Shown: positions 1 to 6,755 of the stretch, piece by piece | Layout of the letters: every line of letters starts with the position of its first letter | How positions within the stretch are numbered: position 1 is the first letter of the stretch | Source of the DNA: VMDJ01 sp965659945 | GTDB lineage: Bacteria > Pseudomonadota > Gammaproteobacteria > Chromatiales > Chromatiaceae | Length of the DNA stretch: 25,518 nucleotides | Direction: 5' to 3' | NCBI GenBank assembly: GCA_965659945.1 | Contig: CBFHYJ010000018.1 | Location: 1 to 25,518 of the forward strand | The notes under the pieces: model-generated | What the model was told of the DNA's origin: nothing | Database searches by the model: none | What the model saw: only the letters and a program-made list of their open reading frames with translations | Translations under genes and position numbers: made by a program

Positions 1-20
1 TCATCCTTTAAGGGGGCGAG

Positions 21-227
21 ATGACAGAGAAAAAACTGAGTTTTCTACAGACCTTGGGGAGCGTTCTAGCTTCCTTTGCTGGTATTCAAAATAACGCCAA
101 ACGAGAGCGCGACTTTAAACAAGGTCGCGCACGTGACTTTATTGCCGTGGGTGTACTTATAACGGTGCTCTTTATTGCTGGTGTGTATGGCGTGGTGAAG
201 CTCGTAATGAGTTTAGCGCTGCCATAA
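21..227 (+). CDS. DUF2970 family small membrane protein
   Basis: This 68-residue protein matches the pattern of the DUF2970 family: an N-terminal segment 'SVLASFAGIQ', a charged 'KRERDF' block near residues 27-32, then one hydrophobic helix at about residues 40-64. Most of the basic and acidic residues lie before the helix, so it is probably a single-pass inner-membrane protein. The family has no assigned function and is common in proteobacteria. A purine-rich stretch (aagggggcgag) directly precedes the ATG and fixes the start. The gene converges on the DNA-binding protein gene at 257-673 and shares its terminator. Family assignment is from recognition of the pattern only. Confidence 0.8.
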   Translation: MTEKKLSFLQTLGSVLASFAGIQNNAKRERDFKQGRARDFIAVGVLITVLFIAGVYGVVKLVMSLALP

Positions 228-228
228 A

Positions 229-251
229 AAAGCCCCGCAATGTGGGGCTTT
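229..251. terminator. Bidirectional intrinsic terminator
   Basis: An 8-bp stem, AAAGCCCC (229-236) paired with GGGGCTTT (244-251), encloses a 7-nt loop. T-rich sequence follows on the plus strand (gattttt) and A-rich sequence precedes it, giving a U-tract on the minus strand (tttttatgg). It lies between two convergent stop codons, so it can end both transcripts. Confidence 0.85.
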
Positions 252-256
252 GATTT

Positions 257-673
257 TTAAGCCGCTTGATAAACCGAGCGAGCAGGGGATGAAATCGATC
301 CCTTTTTCTTTAGGTAAGCAAGTGTCTGAGCGAGGTTAGGCGCTGGAACACCAAGATTATCTAGAGCTGCCTGTAGATCTTTAGTACTCATCTGGTTGCC
401 GCTGCCAAGAATTTCTAAAACGATATTGCTGATATTGCTGCCACGAGAAGCGCGCGAACCACCTTTAGAGGCTTTACGGCCTGTCAGGCTTGAAAGTTCT
501 GAGTCAATTTTTGCCAAATCTTTTTTGTGTTGAGCCACAAGGTCACGACGTTTTTGGCGTAGGGCATCTATTTCTGCTTTAGCCGCTTCACGTTTTTTTT
601 CTATTTCTTCGGCCTGTTTTTTTTTGGCTAATTCAAACAACTCTTCAGCTGATAGATTTGCGATATCTGTCAT
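257..673 (-). CDS. Small coiled-coil/winged-helix DNA-binding protein (nucleoid-associated-like)
   Basis: This 138-residue protein has two parts. Residues about 8-65 form a highly charged, heptad-rich helix (predicted coiled coil, with 'KKKQAEEIEKKREAAKAEID'). A Gly/Ser/Arg/Lys-rich linker at about 66-80 follows. Residues about 80-138 read as a winged-helix: a helix at 'ISNIVLEILG', a second at 'STKDLQAALDNLG', a recognition-like helix at 'APNLAQTLAYLKKKG', and a short wing. This is the architecture of an oligomerising DNA binder like H-NS, but the H-NS C-terminal 'WGRP' loop is absent, so I do not call it hns. The RBS (aaagagga) lies about 7 nt upstream of the ATG. A perfect palindrome abuts the RBS (685-725), which suggests autoregulation. 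Fold and role are inferred from sequence pattern. Confidence 0.6.
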   Translation of the reverse strand: MTDIANLSAEELFELAKKKQAEEIEKKREAAKAEIDALRQKRRDLVAQHKKDLAKIDSELSSLTGRKASKGGSRASRGSNISNIVLEILGSGNQMSTKDLQAALDNLGVPAPNLAQTLAYLKKKGSISSPARSVYQAA

Positions 674-684
674 ATATATCCTCT

Positions 685-725
685 TTAATATATTAATAGG
701 AATAGATTTCCTATTAATATATTAA
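685..725. repeat. Perfect 18-bp AT-rich inverted repeat upstream of the DNA-binding protein gene
   Basis: The left arm TTAATATATTAATAGGAA (685-702) is the exact reverse complement of the right arm (708-725), with a 5-nt spacer (tagat). The repeat begins next to the ribosome binding site of the minus-strand gene at 257-673. It may be an operator for that protein or, if transcribed, a 5'-UTR hairpin close to the RBS. A second, shorter palindrome (TAAAAAG-a-CTTTTTA, 742-756) lies further upstream in the same AT-rich gap. Confidence 0.85.
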
Positions 726-799
726 CAAATAAAATAGAAAATAAAAAGACTTTTTAGTATTTATTTAATTAGTGAGCGCTTTAGGTATATTAAAATATT

Positions 800-1927
800 T
801 TAAATAAGGTGGATTTTATAGATGGTTTTTAGTTTTTCTAGGACATCGTCCCTATTGCCAGTAAATACAATACGGTCTGATTTTTTACTTAATTGATATT
901 CGTACATGGAGTCGTAGTAATCAATAAGTAAACTTTTGATCCAAGCGCGGTGTGCCGTCGTATCATTTTGAGTTTTATGAAGCTGTAGAGCATCGTGTAA
1001 TTCTTTATTTATCTTTTCGTACTTTACTCCCCCTAAGCGCTTACGAATTCTAAACAGACTGTCACTGAGTGAATCAGCCCAAGCCTCAAATCCAGCTTCT
1101 TCGCCATGGAGTTCTACAAACTCAGCTAGCGCCTCATGAATGTATTCCTGGTGGGTAATATTAATTCGATGCTCTTCGGTTTCGTCTAGCACAATGATCG
1201 GAGCCAAACTAAAAGGCTCAAAAAAGCTCATCGGCATGTGGCGATGACCAACATTTCTACTTTCGTCCTCGGCAATAAAATAGGGATTTCCACCGTGGAA
1301 GAGTTTTAAAACCTCGATACTGAGTCTATTTTCGAAGTCTATTTGAGTTGGCTGAGGAGTGGCATGGCTGCCAAAGGCTGAGCCTCGATGCCAAGCTAGA
1401 CCCTCTAAATCGAGATTCGGGGTGAGTGATTGTAGAAATTTAGTTTTTCCGACGCCGGTTCGGCCGCCAATTACCACCGGTTTTAATTTTGGTGATATCG
1501 CTTCAAGCTGATCGATTAAAAAACGACGCAGGACTTTGTAGCCACCTTTTACGCGTGGGTAGCGAGTGCCGGTCTCTTCAAAGAGCCACTGCTGAGTGAC
1601 TTTAGATCGCATGCCGCCGCGGAAGCAGTAAAGAACACCCTCCGGATGGGCTTGGGTGAACTGTTGCCACTGAGCCAATCGATCAGATTTTGTGCTCCCA
1701 GAGACGAGCTCTACGCCAAGCTTGATGGCCTCATCTTGACCGAGGTCTTTGTAAGTTTTTCCGATGACATGACGTTCTTCATCATTGATCAGTGGAATGT
1801 TGTTAGCAGCCGGGAAGGCCCCTTCGTTAAATTCGACAGGTGCACGCACGTCCATTAAAGGCGTGTCATTGAGGAATAGCTGAAGAAGGTCATCGACTTC
1901 AGGAAGATCGGGGTCAAAGTGCAGCAC
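800..1927 (-). CDS. selU: tRNA 2-selenouridine / geranyl-2-thiouridine synthase
   Basis: SelU (MnmH, YbbB) replaces sulfur by selenium at the 2-thiouridine wobble base U34 of tRNA-Lys, -Glu and -Gln, through a geranylated intermediate, using selenophosphate. The 375-residue length matches the family. The N-terminal rhodanese domain carries the catalytic cysteine C101 in 'YCFRGGMRS'. The C-terminal P-loop domain carries a Walker A motif, 'GGRTGVGKT', at residues 154-162. The gene is divergent from tcdA, another anticodon-loop modification gene, across about 70 bp. Its presence implies that the organism makes selenophosphate (selD), which is not in this window. The downstream gap to 673 has no convincing GC-rich terminator. 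Confidence 0.95.
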   Translation of the reverse strand: MLHFDPDLPEVDDLLQLFLNDTPLMDVRAPVEFNEGAFPAANNIPLINDEERHVIGKTYKDLGQDEAIKLGVELVSGSTKSDRLAQWQQFTQAHPEGVLYCFRGGMRSKVTQQWLFEETGTRYPRVKGGYKVLRRFLIDQLEAISPKLKPVVIGGRTGVGKTKFLQSLTPNLDLEGLAWHRGSAFGSHATPQPTQIDFENRLSIEVLKLFHGGNPYFIAEDESRNVGHRHMPMSFFEPFSLAPIIVLDETEEHRINITHQEYIHEALAEFVELHGEEAGFEAWADSLSDSLFRIRKRLGGVKYEKINKELHDALQLHKTQNDTTAHRAWIKSLLIDYYDSMYEYQLSKKSDRIVFTGNRDDVLEKLKTIYKIHLI

Positions 1928-1997
1928 AGACGGTTTGGGAGCTCATTAAAATCAACGCTAAGTGTATCATTGCGACCTATGTTTATTGAAAACCATC

Positions 1998-2741
1998 ATG
2001 ACTGAGCGCCGCTTTTCGGGTGTCGAACGCCTTTGGGGTGAAGAGGGTGCAGATCGCTTACGTGATGCCTCTGTCACAGTGGTGGGCGTTGGCGGTGTCG
2101 GCTCGTGGGTGGTTGAGGCGCTGGCGCGCAGCGGTATCTCACGATTGCGATTAATCGATGCCGATCATGTCGCTGAGTCCAATATCAATCGCCAGTTACC
2201 CGCGTTAGAAAACACCTTGGGGCGATTAAAGGCTGGGGTTTTAGCTGAGCGCGTTCAGCTGATAAACCCGCAAGCGCATATTGATGTGGTTGATGATTTT
2301 GTCACGCTAGAGAATATCGAATCGCTTTTTAGCGATCAGAGCTGGGTGATCGATGCAATTGATAACTATCGTGTGAAAGCGGCGATGATTGCGCATTGCT
2401 CGCGCCGAAAGCAGCCGATCATCTCGATTGGCGCTGCGGGTGGACAGGTGGATTGCACGCGTGTGCGTGTATCGGATCTCTATCGGACGGAGCAAGATGC
2501 CTTGTTGGCAAAAACACGCAAGCTGCTGCGCCAAGACTATAATTTTTCGAGCAACCTTAAGCGCCGCTTTGGTGTTCATGCGGTGTGGTCAGATGAGCCT
2601 GTGCGCCAATCTCAGGCTTGCGACAGCCAGCAGGATAGCTCGCTCAACTGTGCAGGTTTTGGCGCGGCAATGACGGTAACGGCAAGTTTTGGTTTAGCGG
2701 CTGCAGACTATGTGATTAGAAAGATTGCAACCGCGGACTAA
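1998..2741 (+). CDS. tcdA: tRNA threonylcarbamoyladenosine dehydratase
   Basis: TcdA (CsdL, YgdL) is an E1-like, ATP-dependent enzyme that cyclises t6A37 of ANN-decoding tRNAs to the ct6A hydantoin form. The protein has the adenylate-binding Rossmann motif 'VVGVGGVGSW', then 'NINRQLPAL' and 'DAIDNYRVK', all typical of the family, and a C-terminal 'CAGFGAAMTVTASFG' block. I chose the ATG at 1998 ('MTERRFSGVERL'), where family similarity begins. A GTG 12 codons upstream (1962) would add residues unlike family N-termini. No strong Shine-Dalgarno precedes either start. The gene converges on rdgC with only four bases between the stop codons. Confidence 0.92.
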   Translation: MTERRFSGVERLWGEEGADRLRDASVTVVGVGGVGSWVVEALARSGISRLRLIDADHVAESNINRQLPALENTLGRLKAGVLAERVQLINPQAHIDVVDDFVTLENIESLFSDQSWVIDAIDNYRVKAAMIAHCSRRKQPIISIGAAGGQVDCTRVRVSDLYRTEQDALLAKTRKLLRQDYNFSSNLKRRFGVHAVWSDEPVRQSQACDSQQDSSLNCAGFGAAMTVTASFGLAAADYVIRKIATAD

Positions 2742-2754
2742 CGAATTAGTCTGC
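2733..2754. other. Hairpin containing both convergent stop codons
   Basis: A 9-bp stem, GCGGACTAA (2733-2741) paired with TTAGTCTGC (2746-2754) with one G-U pair, carries a CGAA tetraloop. The tcdA stop codon ends the left arm and the rdgC stop codon (reverse strand) begins the right arm. There is no clear T-run on either side, so it is at best a weak bidirectional terminator or 3'-end stabiliser. Confidence 0.6.
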
Positions 2755-3648
2755 TGTGCCTCCAAATTGCACAATCAAATCTTCGAAAAAGGGTTTGAGT
2801 TCATTTGCCATGAGAACAAAGTCGGCATCAAATCGTGCGGCATAGTCATCGCTCTCTATGTCCGCTGATTCTTCCATAACAAGATCGGTAAAGCGCAAGC
2901 GCTTAATTGAGAGGTCATCAGCTAACATAGCGGTAATACGATCATTCCATTCAATACCTAGTTTAGTGACCCGCATGCCAGTGTTGAGGTGAGACTGAAT
3001 TTCTTCATCTTGAATGGTGACTTTCTTAGCTTTCACTACGGCGCCGTTTTCTAGCATTTCCTTTAGCTCTATCTCATCACCTAGATTAAATTGACCGGTA
3101 GCATGAGTTTGGCACCACTGAGTAAAAACATCGGCAGGCGCTTGGTTTACCGCGAGGGGAATGACCTTCAGCGAGCCAATCGCTTCTCGAAGTTCAGAGA
3201 GAAATTGCTCTGCTTTGTTTGCAGAGCCTGCATTGATCACAATGAACTTGGTGCGAGGGTCGATATATCCATACAGGTAGCTTGACTTTGCAAATGCCCT
3301 AGGCAATAGATCGACGGTTACCTCGTCTTTCAGTCGAGACTTCTCTTTACGTCCTACCGGGCGAGCTTCATTAGCTTCAATTTGAGCCACTTTCTCGTCC
3401 ACAGCTTCACGAATGACTGCTGCGGGAAGGATGCGATCTTCGCGGCGTAGACAAAGCATATGGCGTCCCTGCGCAGTGTGGACTAAAAGTTCACTGTGTT
3501 GCCCGAGAGGCGTAGACCAACCAGAACGATGTGTATCGAGACCGGCACAAGGCTTAAATTGATGCGATTGTAAAAGTTCGTCGAGTTGTTCAGCCGTCAA
3601 GGTGAAATCGTCGGTAAGTTGATAAAGCTGAAGTTGTCGGAACCACAT
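2746..3648 (-). CDS. rdgC: Recombination-associated protein RdgC
   Basis: RdgC is a nucleoid-associated protein that forms a ring-shaped dimer around double-stranded DNA and restrains RecA-mediated strand exchange. The 300-residue product aligns along its length with E. coli RdgC: N-terminal 'MWFRQLQLYQL', 'FKPCAGLD', 'EDRILPAAVI', 'LKDEVTVDLLPRAF', 'RAKKVTIQDEEIQSH' (here 'KAKKVTIQDEEIQSH') and C-terminal 'ARFDADFVLM'. The reading frame extends 18 codons further up, but the family start is the ATG at 3648, so I place the start there. It is divergent from rapA across a 94-bp gap. Confidence 0.95.
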   Translation of the reverse strand: MWFRQLQLYQLTDDFTLTAEQLDELLQSHQFKPCAGLDTHRSGWSTPLGQHSELLVHTAQGRHMLCLRREDRILPAAVIREAVDEKVAQIEANEARPVGRKEKSRLKDEVTVDLLPRAFAKSSYLYGYIDPRTKFIVINAGSANKAEQFLSELREAIGSLKVIPLAVNQAPADVFTQWCQTHATGQFNLGDEIELKEMLENGAVVKAKKVTIQDEEIQSHLNTGMRVTKLGIEWNDRITAMLADDLSIKRLRFTDLVMEESADIESDDYAARFDADFVLMANELKPFFEDLIVQFGGTAD

Positions 3649-3697
3649 AATCCGTATTGCCCAAAAGGCGTAGATTATGGTCAAAGGCCCTGGTGAG

Positions 3698-3713
3698 TAC
3701 AATCCGGTACAAT
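3698..3713 (+). promoter_or_regulatory. Candidate rapA -10 region (duplicated TACAAT)
   Basis: Two TACAAT hexamers (3698-3703 and 3708-3713) lie 30-45 bp before the rapA start, each close to the sigma-70 -10 consensus. The only -35-like hexamer at suitable spacing is a poor TTATGG (3675-3680) for the first copy. This is a weak prediction. Confidence 0.3.
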
Positions 3714-3742
3714 GCTGCGCGATATTTTATTGAGGAACACCT

Positions 3743-6505
3743 GTGTATACGATCGGACAACGTTGGATAAGTGATGCAGAACCCGATTTAGGTTTGGGGA
3801 CCATCGTTGAGATCGAAACACGCCAAATCGAGGTGATTTTCCCGGCGAGCGGCCAGAAGCGTCGTTATGCACAAGCCACCGCGCCATTGAGTCGCGTTGA
3901 GTTTTCTGAAGGCGATTTTCTTGAAGATCAGCTCGGTCAGCGTTTGCTAGTCATCCGTGTGGTTGAAGCTGAGGGCTTGTATACCTATCACTGTGAAGAC
4001 GCCGAAGAGCAGGCGCTTGAAGTGCCAGAAGCTGAGCTGAATAATCAGCTGCGTTTGAATCGCCCGCAAGATAAGTTGCTCGCACGTCGAATTGACCCCG
4101 ATATGTGGTTTAGCTTGCGTTATCAAACCTGGCAACAGAACGCGGAAAACTGGCGTTCAAAAACCTTTGGTTTGAATGGTCCACGTGTCGATTTGATCCC
4201 TCACCAGCTGTATATCGCGCATGAGGTGGCATCGCGTCCTGCGCCACGTGTCTTACTTGCTGACGAAGTAGGTTTGGGTAAGACCATTGAGGCAGGTTTG
4301 ATCATGCATCGCATGATGATGACCGAGCGCGTTAATCGTTCGTTGATCGTTGTCCCTGAAGCACTGATGTATCAGTGGCTGGTTGAGATGCTGCGTCGTT
4401 TCAATCTGCGCTTCTCGATCTTTGATGATGCGCGTTTCAATGCCGCTGACGGCGACAATCCATTCCAAACCGAACAGCATATTTTGTGTAGCTTAGAATT
4501 CCTTACCAGCGCATCTACTGTTGCGCGAGCCGCGCTTGAAGGTGATTGGGATTTGCTGGTTGTTGACGAAGCGCACCACCTTGAATGGTCGCCTGAAGAG
4601 GCAAGCTTGAGCTATGAGCTAATCGAGGCTTTAGCAGGCGTTACGCCAAGTGTCTTGTTGTTAACCGCAACGCCAGAGCAGTTAGGCCGTGCAGGACACT
4701 TTGCGCGATTGCGTTTGCTCGATCCGCAACGTTTCCATGACTACGATGCATTCATCGAAGAAGAAAAACATTATCAGCCGATTGCTGATTTGGCTGCGCG
4801 TCTACTCGATGGTGAAAAACTCAGTGCAGAGGATAAAAAGCTGGTTGATCAGTTGCTGGGCGAAGATAACTGGGAAGATGGCGAAGGCTTGATTGAACAG
4901 CTTGTCGACCGTCATGGTACTGGTCGTATCTTATTCCGTAATACGCGCCAAGCGATCGAAGGTTTCCCGGGTCGTGAAGTTACTGGCTACGCTTTAGAAG
5001 CGCCTAAGGATTACAACAAACACCTTACCGATTTTACGCCGGAAACAAACTATCCGCGTAAATGGCCACAAATTGATACGCGTGTTGAATGGCTAGTTGC
5101 CAAGCTGCGTGAACTTGCGCCTGAGAAGGTGTTAGTGATTTGTGCGCATGCACCAACCGTCATTAAGTTACGTGAACACTTATTAGAAAAAGAAGCGATC
5201 CATGTGGCGATGTTTCACGAAGGTATGGAGATCGTTGAGCGTGACCGTGCTGCGGTATTCTTTGCTGATAAGGAAGAGGGGTCGCAAGCACTGATCTGTT
5301 CTGAAATTGGTTCAGAAGGCCGTAACTTCCAGTTCGCACATCATTTGATTTTGTTTGATTTGCCTGCGGTACCCGGTTTGTTGGAGCAGCGTATCGGTCG
5401 TTTAGACCGCATTGGTCAAACAGAGACAGTTAAGATTCACGTGCCTTATTTCGAAGGCTCTGTGAGTGAAGTGATGTACCGCTGGTATCACGAAGCACTG
5501 AATGCGTTTGAGCATACCTGTCCTGCAGCAGATGCAGTGCAAGAAGCACTCGCGAAAGAACTGGCTAATGCGCAAGCGCTTGAAGGTGATGTTGATGCCT
5601 TGGTCAAGAAAGGCCACAAGCAAACCGAGCAAGTTAATGCTGAACTTGAGACGGGTCGTGACCGCTTACTCGAGATGAATTCACATCGCCAAGAAGTGTC
5701 AGCAGAGTTGCTGATCGATATGGCAAGTCGTGATCACACTAAGCATTTAAAGAAGTACATGCGTAACTTCTGGGATGCCTACGGTGTGGCGCATCAAGGT
5801 GGTCGTGGCCAATCTGATTTGGTTCGTCCTGGTGCCAATATGCGCTTAGACCGCTTCCCGGGTTTGCCAAGTCATGGTGTGACCGTCACGTGGACCCGTG
5901 ATGATGCGTTGACCCATGAAGACCGTGAGTTCCTAACGTGGGAGCACCCGATGGTGCGTGGCGCAATGGAGTTGCTGAGCAGTAGTGAGTTAGGTACTGC
6001 TGCGGTGACGGTATGTAAGCATGATGACTATAAAACCGGCACCGTGATGCTCGAGATGTTATTCATGACCGAATGTGTGGCTCCCGCGGCATTAGAGGCT
6101 GAGCGTTATTTGCCACCGAGTTGTCAGCGCGTTTTATTCGATATTAAAGGTAATGATCTGAGTGAGGTGTTGCCGCACGAAGCGTTACGCGGCTTGGATA
6201 TCTCGCCGAATAAAAAACTCGCAGAAACCATTATTAAATCATCGGCAGATAAGATTCGTGTCTTGTTTAAACATGCTGAAGAGTTTGCTGAGCAAGCGAG
6301 TCAGTCGATTGTGACCGATGCGGTAGAGCATATGGAAAAAGAGCTCGGTACTGAGTTGAATCGTCTGTTGAGTTTGTCGGAAGTGAATCCCAACGTGCGT
6401 GCCGATGAGGTCGAGCAGATCAGCGCTCGTCGTGAACTGTTAGGCATTCATTTGCGCGATACCCGCGTACGACTCGATGCCGTACGCGTTATCGTAATGC
6501 GTTAA
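3743..6505 (+). CDS. rapA: RNA polymerase-associated Swi2/Snf2 ATPase RapA
   Basis: RapA (HepA) binds RNA polymerase and helps recycle stalled complexes by ATP-driven translocation. The 920-residue protein is somewhat shorter than E. coli RapA (968) but collinear. It has an N-terminal Tudor-like region ('GQRWISDAEPDLGLGT'), Walker A 'DEVGLGKT' at residues 174-181, the DEAH box at 275-278 in 'VVDEAHHLEW', 'LLLTATPEQLG', and helicase motifs V/VI in 'CSEIGSEGRNFQFA' and 'LEQRIGRLDRIGQ'. A long C-terminal RapA-specific region ends near 'VRLDAVRVIVM'. The start is GTG at 3743, preceded by 'tgaggaa' at about 7 nt spacing. The gene end overlaps the convergent DUF2798 gene by four bases. A weak 5-bp hairpin with five T's (6504-6519) follows the stop. 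Confidence 0.97.
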   Translation: MYTIGQRWISDAEPDLGLGTIVEIETRQIEVIFPASGQKRRYAQATAPLSRVEFSEGDFLEDQLGQRLLVIRVVEAEGLYTYHCEDAEEQALEVPEAELNNQLRLNRPQDKLLARRIDPDMWFSLRYQTWQQNAENWRSKTFGLNGPRVDLIPHQLYIAHEVASRPAPRVLLADEVGLGKTIEAGLIMHRMMMTERVNRSLIVVPEALMYQWLVEMLRRFNLRFSIFDDARFNAADGDNPFQTEQHILCSLEFLTSASTVARAALEGDWDLLVVDEAHHLEWSPEEASLSYELIEALAGVTPSVLLLTATPEQLGRAGHFARLRLLDPQRFHDYDAFIEEEKHYQPIADLAARLLDGEKLSAEDKKLVDQLLGEDNWEDGEGLIEQLVDRHGTGRILFRNTRQAIEGFPGREVTGYALEAPKDYNKHLTDFTPETNYPRKWPQIDTRVEWLVAKLRELAPEKVLVICAHAPTVIKLREHLLEKEAIHVAMFHEGMEIVERDRAAVFFADKEEGSQALICSEIGSEGRNFQFAHHLILFDLPAVPGLLEQRIGRLDRIGQTETVKIHVPYFEGSVSEVMYRWYHEALNAFEHTCPAADAVQEALAKELANAQALEGDVDALVKKGHKQTEQVNAELETGRDRLLEMNSHRQEVSAELLIDMASRDHTKHLKKYMRNFWDAYGVAHQGGRGQSDLVRPGANMRLDRFPGLPSHGVTVTWTRDDALTHEDREFLTWEHPMVRGAMELLSSSELGTAAVTVCKHDDYKTGTVMLEMLFMTECVAPAALEAERYLPPSCQRVLFDIKGNDLSEVLPHEALRGLDISPNKKLAETIIKSSADKIRVLFKHAEEFAEQASQSIVTDAVEHMEKELGTELNRLLSLSEVNPNVRADEVEQISARRELLGIHLRDTRVRLDAVRVIVMR

Positions 6506-6747
6506 GCCTCAGGCTTTTTCACCATGCGGCCCACCATGCTACGAGCAAGTGGGGCTACAAATAAGATCACTGGGAACGCGACCATCCACGATTGAATCCA
6601 TGAGCCACCCCATTTGGTGGTGAACATGGGGTCACTGATGCCAATGGCGTTAAGCGTAGCAATTCCGGTTACGATCAAGCTCATCAGGCCCGAGACTAAA
6701 AAGCCATGCATTATGGGTGCAGCTTTCGGTGACAAAAACGGTTTCAT
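6502..6747 (-). CDS. DUF2798 family two-helix membrane protein
   Basis: This 81-residue protein has two hydrophobic helices, at about residues 14-36 and 52-70. It carries the DUF2798 signatures 'SGLMSLIVTGIATLNAIG', 'SWMVAFPVILFVAPLAR' and a basic C-terminus. The family function is unknown. An 'aagga' RBS lies 6-7 nt before the ATG. The start sits 8 bp after the valS stop on the same strand, so it is probably cotranscribed with valS. Its end overlaps rapA by four bases. Confidence 0.8.
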   Translation of the reverse strand: MKPFLSPKAAPIMHGFLVSGLMSLIVTGIATLNAIGISDPMFTTKWGGSWIQSWMVAFPVILFVAPLARSMVGRMVKKPEA

Positions 6748-6755
6748 AACAATCC

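Noticed and set aside
257..673. Naming this gene hns
   Set aside because: The architecture is similar, but the H-NS C-terminal DNA-binding motif is absent and a winged-helix-like segment takes its place.
1962..1997. N-terminal extension of tcdA from a GTG
   Set aside because: The 12 extra residues do not resemble family N-termini, and there is no RBS. The ATG at 1998 fits the family start.
3649..3702. 18-codon N-terminal extension of rdgC
   Set aside because: The RdgC family begins at 'MWF'. The extension would run into the divergent rapA promoter region.
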